Shown here one piece after another: positions 5,328 to 12,383 of a DNA stretch of 12,530 nt. Numbering within the stretch: position 1 is the stretch's first letter; each line of letters begins with the position of its first letter. A program made the position numbers and the translations under genes. Origin of the DNA: Clostridiales bacterium (GTDB taxonomy: Bacteria; Bacillota; Clostridia; Oscillospirales; Acutalibacteraceae); assembly GCA_021202245.1 (NCBI GenBank), contig JAJQDK010000130.1, positions 1 through 12,530 on the forward strand. The letters run 5' to 3'. The notes under the pieces were generated by a model, which worked only from the letters and a program-made list of their open reading frames with translations, made no database searches and was not told the DNA's origin.

Positions 5328-6353
5328 TTGAAGCCTTTTGGGAAATTATGCAGACAATTTGCGCCCGTTTTGGCAGTTGTTTTGTGCGCGGCGGCTTTTT
5401 CAGGCTGCAATTTTGAGTCGAAATATGACAGCGAGTTTTTTGCAATGGATACCGTTATGGACATAACCGCCTACGGCAGCAGCAGCGAAAGCGCCGTAAA
5501 GGCGGCTGAAAGCGAGATAAACAGGCTTGACGCCTTGCTGTCTGCGGAGAATGAAAACAGCGAGATATATATTCTTAACAGTGAAAAATCCCTTGAAGCA
5601 AGCGCCGATACGCTGACCGTGCTGACCCGTGCGTCGGAAATTTGCAGCCTGACGGACGGTGCTTTTGACATCACAACAGAACCGCTTATCCGATTGTGGG
5701 GCTTTTATTCAAACAGCGAGTACCGTGTGCCCTCGGACGAAGAGATAGACGCAGCGCTGCTGTCTGTCGGAAACGAGCATATAAGCATTGACGGCGCAGC
5801 AGTGACCCTTGACGGGAACACCTCGGTTGACCTCGGCGGAATTGCAAAGGGCTATGCCTCCGCAAGGGCGGCGCAGATTTTAAAGGATAACGGCATTAAG
5901 TCGGCGATTATATCGCTGGGCGGCAATGTGAGAGCTGTGGGCAGCAAGCCGGACGGCTCTGATTGGACGGTTGCAATCACACATCCCGACGATAATTCCG
6001 AACAGCTCGGCACGCTTTCCGTGAGCGACACGGCGGTCATAACCTCGGGCGGCTATCAGCGATATTTTGAGGAGAACGGCAAAACCTATCACCACATAAT
6101 AGACCCCGAAACAGGCTGTCCTGCGGAGAGCGGACTAAAATCGGTGACCGTTGTTTCGGAGGACGACGTACTTGCAGACGGCCTGTCAACTGCGCTTTTT
6201 GTTATGGGACTGGAGGCTTCAAGCGAGCTTTACAGCGAAAACAGCGAGCTTTTCGGCGCGGTATTTATGACCGTGGACAACGATATATATATTACGGATA
6301 ATCTCAAGGACTGCTTTTCCTCCCAATATGAATTTGAGGTGATTGAGCCGTGA
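5328..6353 (+). CDS. apbE: FAD:protein FMN transferase, lipoprotein
   Basis: ApbE moves FMN from FAD onto a threonine of target proteins outside the membrane; here the obvious targets are RnfD and RnfG encoded downstream. The 341-residue product starts at TTG 5328, chosen because AAGGA lies about 9 bases upstream and the result is a complete lipoprotein signal: positive N-terminus, hydrophobic stretch 11-24 and FSGC with the lipidated Cys at 27. Family motifs are present in order: FAMDTVMDITAYG near residue 38, DLGGIAKGYASARA, SLGGNVRAVG, TSGGYQRYFEENGKTYHHIIDPETG, and the late DVLADGLSTALFVMG with the Asp and Ser/Thr that bind metal. Length is normal. It is first in the operon and overlaps the next gene by 4 bases (GTGA). 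Its membrane anchoring on the outer face fits flavin attachment to RnfG and RnfD. Confidence 0.95.
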   Translation: MKPFGKLCRQFAPVLAVVLCAAAFSGCNFESKYDSEFFAMDTVMDITAYGSSSESAVKAAESEINRLDALLSAENENSEIYILNSEKSLEASADTLTVLTRASEICSLTDGAFDITTEPLIRLWGFYSNSEYRVPSDEEIDAALLSVGNEHISIDGAAVTLDGNTSVDLGGIAKGYASARAAQILKDNGIKSAIISLGGNVRAVGSKPDGSDWTVAITHPDDNSEQLGTLSVSDTAVITSGGYQRYFEENGKTYHHIIDPETGCPAESGLKSVTVVSEDDVLADGLSTALFVMGLEASSELYSENSELFGAVFMTVDNDIYITDNLKDCFSSQYEFEVIEP

Positions 6354-6730
6354 AGCAGCGTACGTGGATAATTATTTTTTCACTCGTTATAATAATTTGC
6401 CTTGCGCTGTGGCTTTTGGTTCCCCAAATGTCCGCCTCAACAATGGTTGCGGGCATTTATCAGGACGGAGAGCTTGTGCAGAAAATAGATCTTAACACCG
6501 TAACCGAGGAATATGAAATCACTCTGAGCGGTGATTACGGAGAAAATGTAATTTCGGTTTCACCGGGCGGAATAAAAATGAAGTCCGCCGACTGCCCCGA
6601 CAAAATCTGCGTAAATCACGGCGAGCTTACAAGCGCCGGCAGTCCGATTGTCTGTCTGCCGAATAAAATTGTAATTAAATTTGAGAACGATGATTCCGAG
6701 GCTGACGCAATAAGCGGAGAGGCTCAATGA
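6350..6730 (+). CDS. NusG domain II-containing membrane-anchored protein
   Basis: This encodes 126 residues from GTG 6350, overlapping the apbE stop by 4 bases. One hydrophobic segment (about 6-24) follows a short positive N-terminus, so the rest is probably outside the membrane. The remainder matches the small family named after NusG domain II: VAGIYQDGELVQKIDL, then the characteristic SADCPDKICVNHG and SPIVCLPNKIVI block with three cysteines. The name refers to fold similarity; this is not the transcription factor NusG. Such genes are often found beside apbE, Gx-family and rnf genes in Clostridia, which suggests a link to the Rnf or flavin system, but no activity is established to my knowledge. 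The acidic C-terminal tail ends with ATGA, shared with the next gene. Confidence 0.85.
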   Translation: MKQRTWIIIFSLVIIICLALWLLVPQMSASTMVAGIYQDGELVQKIDLNTVTEEYEITLSGDYGENVISVSPGGIKMKSADCPDKICVNHGELTSAGSPIVCLPNKIVIKFENDDSEADAISGEAQ

Positions 6731-7272
6731 AAACAAAAACACAACAGCTGGTTTTGACCGCAATTATTACGGCTATGGCGCTTGCCTCATATACAATAGA
6801 AGCGGCAATTCCGCCGCTTACTCCCGTTTACGGAATAAAGCTCGGAATTGCAAACATATTCACGATTTTTACACTCTATGCGCTCGGAACACCTCAGGCT
6901 GCGGCAGTGCTGCTGCTGAGAAATGTACTCGGAAATATATTAAAGGGACAGATTCTTACGCATATTTACAGTCTTGCGGGAGGCTTACTTTCATTATAAG
7001 TTATGCTGATTTTGAAAAGATTTTTTAATGTCGATAAAATAGGTGCTATGAGCGTTATCAGCGCCGCGGCGCACAATACGGGGCAGATAATTGCCGCCGT
7101 CGCCGTAACGGGCACGCCTCAGATTGCGTATTACCTGCCTGTGCTGATAATATCGGGAATAATATCGGGCGCACTCACGGGAATTTGCGCACAGCTTGTT
7201 CTCAAGCGCCTGCTTCACATAAATTTCACTAAAAGATTAATTATGAAAATTTTATTGGTTATTGGAGGATAA
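6727..7272 (+). pseudogene. Gx transporter family membrane protein, interrupted by in-frame TAA
   Basis: Two open stretches, 6727-6999 and 7003-7272, are in the same frame and separated only by TAA at 6997-6999 (TCA TTA TAA GTT ATG). Together they give about 180 residues, the usual size of the Gx transporter family, also annotated as heptaprenyl diphosphate synthase component I. This is a multi-helix membrane protein related in style to S components of ECF transporters. The stop falls within a hydrophobic helix, between SLAGGLLSL and VMLILKRFFN; a single change from TTA (Leu) would explain it. The second half still reads as intact family sequence (IGAMSVISAAAHNTGQIIAA, AYYLPVLIISGIISGALTG). 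The start overlaps the previous gene by 4 bases. ATG 7003 could restart translation, with GGGAGG lying rather far off at 6978-6983. Real inactivation, split translation, readthrough and sequencing error are all possible. Confidence 0.8.
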
Positions 7273-7280
7273 ATTGTAAA

Positions 7281-8597
7281 ATGAAATTAAAAGGAATCAG
7301 GGTTCGGCACTGCAAAAATACTGCCGACAGCGCACCCCAAAGGCTTCCGCTGCCCGAAAAGGTATTCATACCGCTTTCAATGCACATCGGCAAGCCTGCC
7401 AAGGCGGTGGTTAAGCTGGGAGAAAGAGTGACCGTGGGTCAGCTTATCGCCGAAGCGGACGGATTCGTCAGCGCACCCGTTCACTCAAGCGTATCGGGAA
7501 CGGTAAAAAAGCTGAGTGAAACGGCGATGGCGGGCGGAAACAGAACCACGGTGGCAGAGATTGAAACAGACGGCGCACAGGAGGTGTGCGAGAGCGTAAA
7601 ACCGCCCGTAGTTACGGATTTTGACAGCTTTATAAGCGCTGTGAAAAAAAGCGGAATCGTCGGTCTCGGCGGCGCCGGATTTCCCACCTATGTCAAGCTC
7701 GGCGTAAAGGATTTGTCCAAGGTTGAATTTATCATAATCAACGCAGCCGAGTGCGAGCCGTACATAACCTCCGACACCAGGACAATGCTCGACAAGTCCG
7801 ATTATATTTCCAAGGGATTGGACATTCTGCAAAAATATTTTGACAGGGCAAAAATCATAATCGGAATTGAAAACAACAAAAAAGCCTGCGTAGATAAAAT
7901 GCAGGAAACAATACAAGGCAAAAGCAATGTTGAGGTAAAGGTTCTGCCCTCCGTTTATCCTCAGGGAGGAGAAAAGGTGCTGATTTACAACACCATAGGC
8001 AGAATTGTCCCCAAGGGCGGACTGCCGCTTGATGTCGGAGCAATAGTTATTAACTGCACCACATTGTCGGCGATTGCGGAATATATCGAAACGGGCATGC
8101 CGCTTGTTGAAAAATGCGTTACCGTTGACGGCTCTGCGGTAAACAGACCGATGAATGTGATTGCTCCTGTGGGCGCTCCGCTGAGCGCGCTGTTTGAATT
8201 TTGCGGCGGCTTTAGGTCCGAGCCTAAAAAGGTGATTTACGGAGGCCCCATGATGGGAATCTCCGTTCCGTCGCTTGACGCTCCGGTGCTGAAAATCACC
8301 AACGCAGTAATTGCCATGGACGAAAAAGATGCCAAACCGCCGAAAACCACGGCGTGCATAAACTGCGGCGAGTGCGTAAATCACTGTCCGCTGAGGCTTG
8401 ACCCCCGCGCAATTTCAAAGGCATTCAGGCTTGATTTGCCGGAGGACCTGAAAAAGCTTAGCGCGGATTTGTGTATGGAATGCGGCTGCTGCTCCTATGT
8501 TTGCCCCGCAAAGCGAAATATTGTTCAGACAAACAAGCTTGCCAAGGCAAGGCTTGCGGCATATCTCAAAGAGCAAAAAGCAAAGGAGGAAAAATGA
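7281..8597 (+). CDS. rnfC: Rnf complex subunit RnfC, NADH-binding
   Basis: RnfC is the cytoplasmic subunit that carries FMN and Fe-S clusters and exchanges electrons with NAD+/NADH. The 438-residue protein starts at ATG 7281 with GGAGGA 11 bases upstream, 8 bases after the preceding frame ends. The N-terminal part (about 30-80) has the barrel-sandwich, biotinyl-lipoyl-like character of the family. GLGGAGFPT at 128-136 is the nucleotide/flavin-binding loop shared with complex I NuoF, and ECEPY follows as expected. Two [4Fe-4S] motifs close the protein: C359, C362, C365, C369 and C398, C401, C404, C408. The C-terminus is a short charged helix without the long repeat extension seen in some proteobacterial RnfC. 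Length and motifs indicate a functional gene. Its stop overlaps the rnfD start. Confidence 0.97.
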   Translation: MKLKGIRVRHCKNTADSAPQRLPLPEKVFIPLSMHIGKPAKAVVKLGERVTVGQLIAEADGFVSAPVHSSVSGTVKKLSETAMAGGNRTTVAEIETDGAQEVCESVKPPVVTDFDSFISAVKKSGIVGLGGAGFPTYVKLGVKDLSKVEFIIINAAECEPYITSDTRTMLDKSDYISKGLDILQKYFDRAKIIIGIENNKKACVDKMQETIQGKSNVEVKVLPSVYPQGGEKVLIYNTIGRIVPKGGLPLDVGAIVINCTTLSAIAEYIETGMPLVEKCVTVDGSAVNRPMNVIAPVGAPLSALFEFCGGFRSEPKKVIYGGPMMGISVPSLDAPVLKITNAVIAMDEKDAKPPKTTACINCGECVNHCPLRLDPRAISKAFRLDLPEDLKKLSADLCMECGCCSYVCPAKRNIVQTNKLAKARLAAYLKEQKAKEEK

Positions 8598-9517
8598 TGT
8601 CAAAGCTGATTTCATCGGTATCACCGCACATTACCTCGGCAAGGACGACGCAGAAGATTATGCTTGACGTAATTATTGCGCTTGCTCCGGCAGGAATTGC
8701 TTCGGTTGTTATCTTCGGGGCAAGGGCTTTGCTTGTAATCGGCGTGTGCGTTGCCGTGTGCGTTTGTTCGGAGTACGTTTTTGAAAAAATCTGCAAAAAG
8801 GATAATACGGTTTCCGATTTATCCGCCGTTGTAACCGGACTTTTGCTCGCTTACAATCTTCCCGTGTCAATTCCGCTGTGGCAGGCGGCTTTCGGCAGTC
8901 TGTTTGCCGTTGTGGTTGTAAAACAGCTGTTCGGAGGAATAGGACAGAACTTTGCCAACCCTGCGATTACGGCGAGAGGTGTTATGCGGACCGCTTTTTC
9001 GGGAACAATGACAACCTGGACCTTTCCCGATGCCTCCTCAAGCGCAACGCCGCTCAAGCTGATAGCTGACGGCGATTTAACCTCGCTGCCGTCATATTTT
9101 GATATGCTTATCGGCTGCAGAGGCGGCTGCCTGGGCGAAACGTGTACGATAGCCCTGCTTGCCGGCGGCATTTATCTTATTGCAAGGCGGGTAATAACTT
9201 GGCATACGCCCGTCACCTTTATCGGCACGGCGCTGATTATGTCGCTGATTTTTGACCAAGCTCCGCTCTATCAGCTTATGTCGGGCGGACTGATTATAGG
9301 CGCGTTTTTTATGGCTACCGATTACGCCACAACACCCTGCACAAAATGGGGAAAGGTCATTTTCGGCGTAGGCTGCGGCTTGATTACGGTTCTGATTAGA
9401 TTCTGGGGCACCTCTCCCGAGGGCGTTTCCTATTCAATCCTGCTGATGAATATATTTACTCCGTATATTTCTAAGCTTACCCGCTCAAAGCCTCTTGTCG
9501 GAGGTGTAAAAAAATGA
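8594..9517 (+). CDS. rnfD: Rnf complex subunit RnfD, FMN-carrying membrane protein
   Basis: RnfD is an integral membrane subunit (NqrB family) with covalent FMN. The start is ATG 8594, sharing ATGA with the rnfC stop; an adjacent ATG at 8597 is also good, as GGAGG at 8585-8589 is 7 bases from it. The open frame extends further upstream to 8471, but that part only reads rnfC out of frame. The resulting 307 residues begin MMSKLISSVSPHI, like other RnfD proteins. Helices cover most of the chain. GGIGQNFANPA (114-124) and SSATPL (148-154) are family marks; Thr152 in the latter is the probable FMN attachment site that ApbE would modify. Further conserved parts are the FFMATDYATTP segment (about 238-248) and the late PEGVSYSILLMN. 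The stop overlaps rnfG by 4 bases. Confidence 0.96.
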   Translation: MMSKLISSVSPHITSARTTQKIMLDVIIALAPAGIASVVIFGARALLVIGVCVAVCVCSEYVFEKICKKDNTVSDLSAVVTGLLLAYNLPVSIPLWQAAFGSLFAVVVVKQLFGGIGQNFANPAITARGVMRTAFSGTMTTWTFPDASSSATPLKLIADGDLTSLPSYFDMLIGCRGGCLGETCTIALLAGGIYLIARRVITWHTPVTFIGTALIMSLIFDQAPLYQLMSGGLIIGAFFMATDYATTPCTKWGKVIFGVGCGLITVLIRFWGTSPEGVSYSILLMNIFTPYISKLTRSKPLVGGVKK

Positions 9518-10047
9518 AAAATACGTTTAAGGATATAGTAAAGCCTGTTCTTGTGCTTGGCTGCATTTGCCTTGCGGTCACCGCAGCTCTTGCGTTTATC
9601 AACTCGGTAACGGCTCCGATTATTGAGGAAGCAAGCCGAAAGGAAGCCGAGGAGGCTATGACCGAGGTGCTGAGCGAAGCCGACGCCTTTACGGAAATTA
9701 CCGTTGAGAACGCGCCGGAAACGGTGACGGAAATCTACTGCGCCGACAACGGCGAGGGCTATGTGTTTATGCTCACGGCAAAGGGCTACGGCGGAGATAT
9801 GGATTTGATTTGCGGCGTGAAGCAGGACGGAACAATAGAAGCCTGCAAGACGCTTTCTCATTCCGAAACAAGCGGTCTTGGCTCAAAAACCGCCGAGGAT
9901 GCCTACAGAAACCAATATATCGGCAAAACCTCGGACACACTTGATTCGGTTGATTCAATCTCGGGCGCAACAATTTCTTCAACTGCATACAAGGGCGCGA
10001 TTGAGGATGCGCTTGAAGCGTTTGAAATGATTAAGGAGGCAGAATGA
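9514..10047 (+). CDS. rnfG: Rnf complex subunit RnfG, covalent FMN protein
   Basis: RnfG carries an extracytoplasmic FMN-binding domain that passes electrons between membrane subunits. The 177-residue product starts at ATG 9514 with GGAGG about 8 bases upstream. A membrane anchor spans about residues 11-31, and the rest lies outside. SHSETSGLGSK (about 116-125) corresponds to the HxETPGLG block of the family. DSISGAT (147-153) is the flavinylation motif, with Thr153 as the predicted FMN acceptor for ApbE. The length is a little shorter than proteobacterial RnfG but normal for Clostridia. The region after the anchor (35-60) is strongly acidic with a helical EEASRKEAEEAM segment. It overlaps rnfD by 4 bases and rnfE by 4 bases, so translation is probably coupled. 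Confidence 0.96.
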   Translation: MKNTFKDIVKPVLVLGCICLAVTAALAFINSVTAPIIEEASRKEAEEAMTEVLSEADAFTEITVENAPETVTEIYCADNGEGYVFMLTAKGYGGDMDLICGVKQDGTIEACKTLSHSETSGLGSKTAEDAYRNQYIGKTSDTLDSVDSISGATISSTAYKGAIEDALEAFEMIKEAE

Positions 10048-10727
10048 TGAACAAAAGACAAAACTTTTTAAAGGGCATTGTCAAGGAAAATCCTGTTTTG
10101 ATTCTCGTGCTGGGCACCTGTCCTACGCTTGCCGTTTCAACAAGCGTTACAAGCGCTCTCGGTATGGGCGCCGCCGCAACGATAGTATTGCTCTGCTCCA
10201 ATATTGTAATTTCCGCACTGCGCAGGGTCATTCCCGACAAGGTGCGTATTCCGTGTTATATCGTGCTGATTGCCGGCTTTGTAACAATGGTTCAGATGCT
10301 TGTAAAGGCGTTTGCGCCTGCGCTTGACGATGCACTCGGAATTTATCTGCCGCTCATTGTTGTAAACTGTATTATACTCGGCAGAGCCGAAATGTTTGCA
10401 AGCAAAAACAAGGTTATTGATTCCGCCGTTGACGCTCTCGGTATGGGCGTAGGCTTTACACTTGCGCTGCTGCTTATGGCGACAATCCGTGAGATTCTCG
10501 GAAACGGCACGTGGATGGGCATGGAAATTCCCGTTCTTGCCGACAACAACATTTCTATTATGACAATGGCTCCGGGCGGATTTCTCGTTTTCGGTATTCT
10601 TATGGCTGTTGTGAACAAGCTGACAGGCGGCAAGGGCTCAAAGAAAAGCTTCGGCTGCGCCGGCTGTCCTTCCGCCGAGCTGTGCGGAAAGGCTTCCTGC
10701 GAGGATAAAGACAAGGAGGCGCAATGA
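10044..10727 (+). CDS. rnfE: Rnf complex subunit RnfE, with Cys-rich C-terminal tail
   Basis: RnfE is a six-helix membrane subunit of the NqrD/RnfE family that pairs with RnfA. The 227-residue frame starts at ATG 10044 (a second ATG lies at 10047) with AGGAGG just upstream. NPVLILVLGTCPTLAVS holds C26 and VVNCIILGRAE holds C109; in Rnf and Nqr structures the equivalent cysteines of the two homologous subunits hold a membrane [2Fe-2S] cluster. AVDALGMGVGFT and REILGNGTW are typical of the family. After the last helix (about 176-191) comes a lysine-rich stretch and a tail with four cysteines: C205, C208, C214, C219. The tail should face the cytoplasm if family topology holds. It might bind a metal or Fe-S centre, but that is inference. 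The stop overlaps rnfA by 4 bases. Confidence 0.96.
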   Translation: MMNKRQNFLKGIVKENPVLILVLGTCPTLAVSTSVTSALGMGAAATIVLLCSNIVISALRRVIPDKVRIPCYIVLIAGFVTMVQMLVKAFAPALDDALGIYLPLIVVNCIILGRAEMFASKNKVIDSAVDALGMGVGFTLALLLMATIREILGNGTWMGMEIPVLADNNISIMTMAPGGFLVFGILMAVVNKLTGGKGSKKSFGCAGCPSAELCGKASCEDKDKEAQ

Positions 10728-11317
10728 TGACCAATCTTGTTATAATCGTACTTTCTGCGATATTCATCAACAACTACGTGCTGTCAAAGTTCCTCGGAAT
10801 ATGCCCGTTTCTCGGAGTTTCCAAAAAGCTGAATCAGGCGGTCGGAATGAGTCTGGCTGTAATTTTTGTTATGCTAATCGCCACGGCGGTTACCTGGCCC
10901 ATACAGACCTATCTGCTCACGCCGAACGGGCTTGACTATTTGCAGACCATAGTATTTATACTTGTAATTGCATCTCTTGTTCAGCTGGTTGAAATAATAC
11001 TGAAAAGATACATACCCTCTCTGCACAAATCGCTCGGTGTTTATCTTCCTCTTATAACCACCAACTGCGCTGTTCTCGGCGTTGCCATTCTGAATATTGA
11101 CGAGGGCTACACCTTTGTTGAGTCAATGATAAATTCATTCGGCAGCGGCGTGGGATTTTTCCTGGCAATGGTTATGTTTTCGGGAGTTCGCTCAAAGCTT
11201 GAGGGAGCCGATGTTCCCAAGGCCTTTCAGGGTCTGCCGATTACCCTTGTGGCTGCCTCGATTACCTCGATGTCCTTTTTGGGATTTTCGGGAGTAATAG
11301 ACAATCTGTTTGCGTAA
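10724..11317 (+). CDS. rnfA: Rnf complex subunit RnfA, membrane protein
   Basis: RnfA is the membrane partner of RnfE (NqrE family) and part of the ion-translocating core. The 197-residue product begins at ATG 10724 with GGAGG upstream; an ATG follows at 10727. It is almost wholly hydrophobic, with about six helices. NNYVLSKFLGICPFLGVS (17-33) holds C27 and LPLITTNCAVLGVAILN (108-124) holds C115. By family analogy these two cysteines join C26 and C109 of RnfE around a [2Fe-2S] cluster in the middle of the membrane. INSFGSGVGFFLAMVMFSGVR and PKAFQGLPITLV are typical late motifs, and the length is standard. The gap to rnfB is 12 bases. It ends in TAA, which shows that TAA is a normal stop codon in this genome. 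Confidence 0.97.
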   Translation: MMTNLVIIVLSAIFINNYVLSKFLGICPFLGVSKKLNQAVGMSLAVIFVMLIATAVTWPIQTYLLTPNGLDYLQTIVFILVIASLVQLVEIILKRYIPSLHKSLGVYLPLITTNCAVLGVAILNIDEGYTFVESMINSFGSGVGFFLAMVMFSGVRSKLEGADVPKAFQGLPITLVAASITSMSFLGFSGVIDNLFA

Positions 11318-11329
11318 GGGGGAGCTGAA

Positions 11330-12160
11330 ATGGAAGCAATTTTAACTGCGGTAATTCCGGTTGTAATTATAAGCTTAATTTGCGCGGCTGTGCTGGTTGC
11401 AGCTTCAAAGCTTATGGCTGTTAAGGAGAACGAAAAAATTCCTCAAATTCGTGAGTGCCTGCCGGGCGCCAACTGCGGCGCCTGCGGTTTTGCAGGCTGC
11501 GACGGCTACGCAAAGGCTCTTGCGGAGGGCGAAACCGCTGCGACAAATCTCTGCGTTCCGGGCGGCGACTCTGTTTCTAAGCAGCTCAGCGAAATACTCG
11601 GAGTTGAGTTTGAGGACGTAATTGAGCAGGTGGCTGTCGTCCATTGCGCCGGCGACTGCAATTATACACAGGACAGAGTGGAATACACGGGCATTCAAAG
11701 CTGCGCCGCCGCAAAGCTGATTTTCGGTTCAAAGGGCGAGTGCGCCTACGGCTGTATGGGCTTGGGCGACTGCGTGAACGCCTGCCCGAACGACGCAATA
11801 TGCCTTGAAAACGGCATTGCCCATATAAACACAAGGGAATGCGTCGGCTGCGGAATCTGCGTCAAGACCTGCCCCAACGGCTTGATTACTCTTATGGCTG
11901 ACGTGGAAAAGGTAATAGTGACGTGCAGCAACAGGGATAAGGGAACCGTTACTCGGAAGGTATGCAAAAACGGCTGTATCGGCTGCAAAAAATGCGAGAG
12001 AGTTTGCCCCTCGGGCGCAATCAAGGTTGAGGATAACGTAGCGGTGATTGATTATTCAAAATGTCCCGACTGCGATGATTTCGGTGTGTGCGCAAGGGAA
12101 TGTACAACAGGATGTATTATGATTTCCGACTTCAGCGGCATACACAGAGTGAAGCAGTGA
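11330..12160 (+). CDS. rnfB: Rnf complex subunit RnfB, polyferredoxin
   Basis: RnfB takes electrons from reduced ferredoxin and feeds them into the complex. The 276-residue protein starts at ATG 11330 with GGGGGAG 8 bases before it. One membrane anchor spans about 7-26. The first Fe-S domain is the RnfB-specific motif C43, C49, C52, C57 (CLPGANCGACGFAGC). Two ferredoxin motifs follow in the middle: C138, C142, C148, C152 and C171, C174, C177, C181. The C-terminal part has another cluster motif, C216, C219, C222, C226, and a further Cys-rich end (C245, C248, C254, C258, C262). Many of these clusters go beyond the short proteobacterial RnfB and resemble the polyferredoxin form of Clostridia. 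It is the last gene of the operon, with a terminator beginning 16 bases on. Confidence 0.97.
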   Translation: MEAILTAVIPVVIISLICAAVLVAASKLMAVKENEKIPQIRECLPGANCGACGFAGCDGYAKALAEGETAATNLCVPGGDSVSKQLSEILGVEFEDVIEQVAVVHCAGDCNYTQDRVEYTGIQSCAAAKLIFGSKGECAYGCMGLGDCVNACPNDAICLENGIAHINTRECVGCGICVKTCPNGLITLMADVEKVIVTCSNRDKGTVTRKVCKNGCIGCKKCERVCPSGAIKVEDNVAVIDYSKCPDCDDFGVCARECTTGCIMISDFSGIHRVKQ

Positions 12161-12175
12161 ATGGGTAAAATAACA

Positions 12176-12209
12176 AATGCGGCCGGTTTTATTCGACCGC
12201 ATTATTTTT
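12176..12209 (+). terminator. intrinsic terminator of the rnf operon
   Basis: AATGCGG (12176-12182) pairs with CCGCATT (12197-12203); after a C/A mismatch, CG pairs with CG around an AT-rich loop. The stem is followed by ATTTTTG. It lies right after the rnfB stop and marks the end of the operon. Confidence 0.85.
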
Positions 12210-12228
12210 GCGCTTTGCTCCGAATTGG

Positions 12229-12326
12229 TAGTGCTTAGTGTTTAGTGGTTAGTGGGTAGTGTTTAGAGCTTAGTAGTTAGTGGATAGTGGGTAGTGAGTA
12301 GTGTGGAGTTTGGAGTTTGGAGTGAG
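12229..12326 (+). repeat. degenerate 7-base tandem array, 14 units
   Basis: Fourteen units in perfect 7-base register: TAGTGCT, TAGTGTT, TAGTGGT, TAGTGGG, TAGTGTT, TAGAGCT, TAGTAGT, TAGTGGA, TAGTGGG, TAGTGAG, TAGTGTG, GAGTTTG, GAGTTTG, GAGTGAG. The change from TAGTGxx units to GAGTTTG units near the end is the same as in the arrays at 1266 and 2173. Three bases separate it from GTAG at 12330. Confidence 0.88.
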
Positions 12327-12329
12327 TTC

Positions 12330-12362
12330 GTAGCGGCGAACAGTGTTCGCCACAAATACAAA
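12330..12362 (+). repeat. REP-like palindrome, AAC/GTT arms
   Basis: GTAG (12330-12333), a C, then the perfect 17-base palindrome GGCGAACAGTGTTCGCC (12335-12351) and ACAAATACAAAC. Read on the other strand, this is nearly the element and flank at 2003-2035. Confidence 0.8.
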
Positions 12363-12383
12363 CGCCATAGTTATCACCAATTT

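Noticed and set aside
6997..6999. Reassignment of TAA to a sense codon
   Set aside because: TAA ends rnfA, the ABC gene and the Gx frame itself at expected C-termini, so TAA works as stop here.
7485..8384. 299-codon frame on the minus strand inside rnfC
   Set aside because: It is the antisense shadow of rnfC, with no domain signal and His/Tyr/Arg-rich composition typical of antisense frames.
8471..8593. Upstream extension of the rnfD frame
   Set aside because: It overlaps the Fe-S motif of rnfC in another frame; ATG 8594/8597 has a proper ribosome binding site and gives a normal RnfD N-terminus.
12229..12326. Possible CRISPR array
   Set aside because: The units are 7 bases with no spacers; this is a degenerate tandem repeat, and no cas genes are present.
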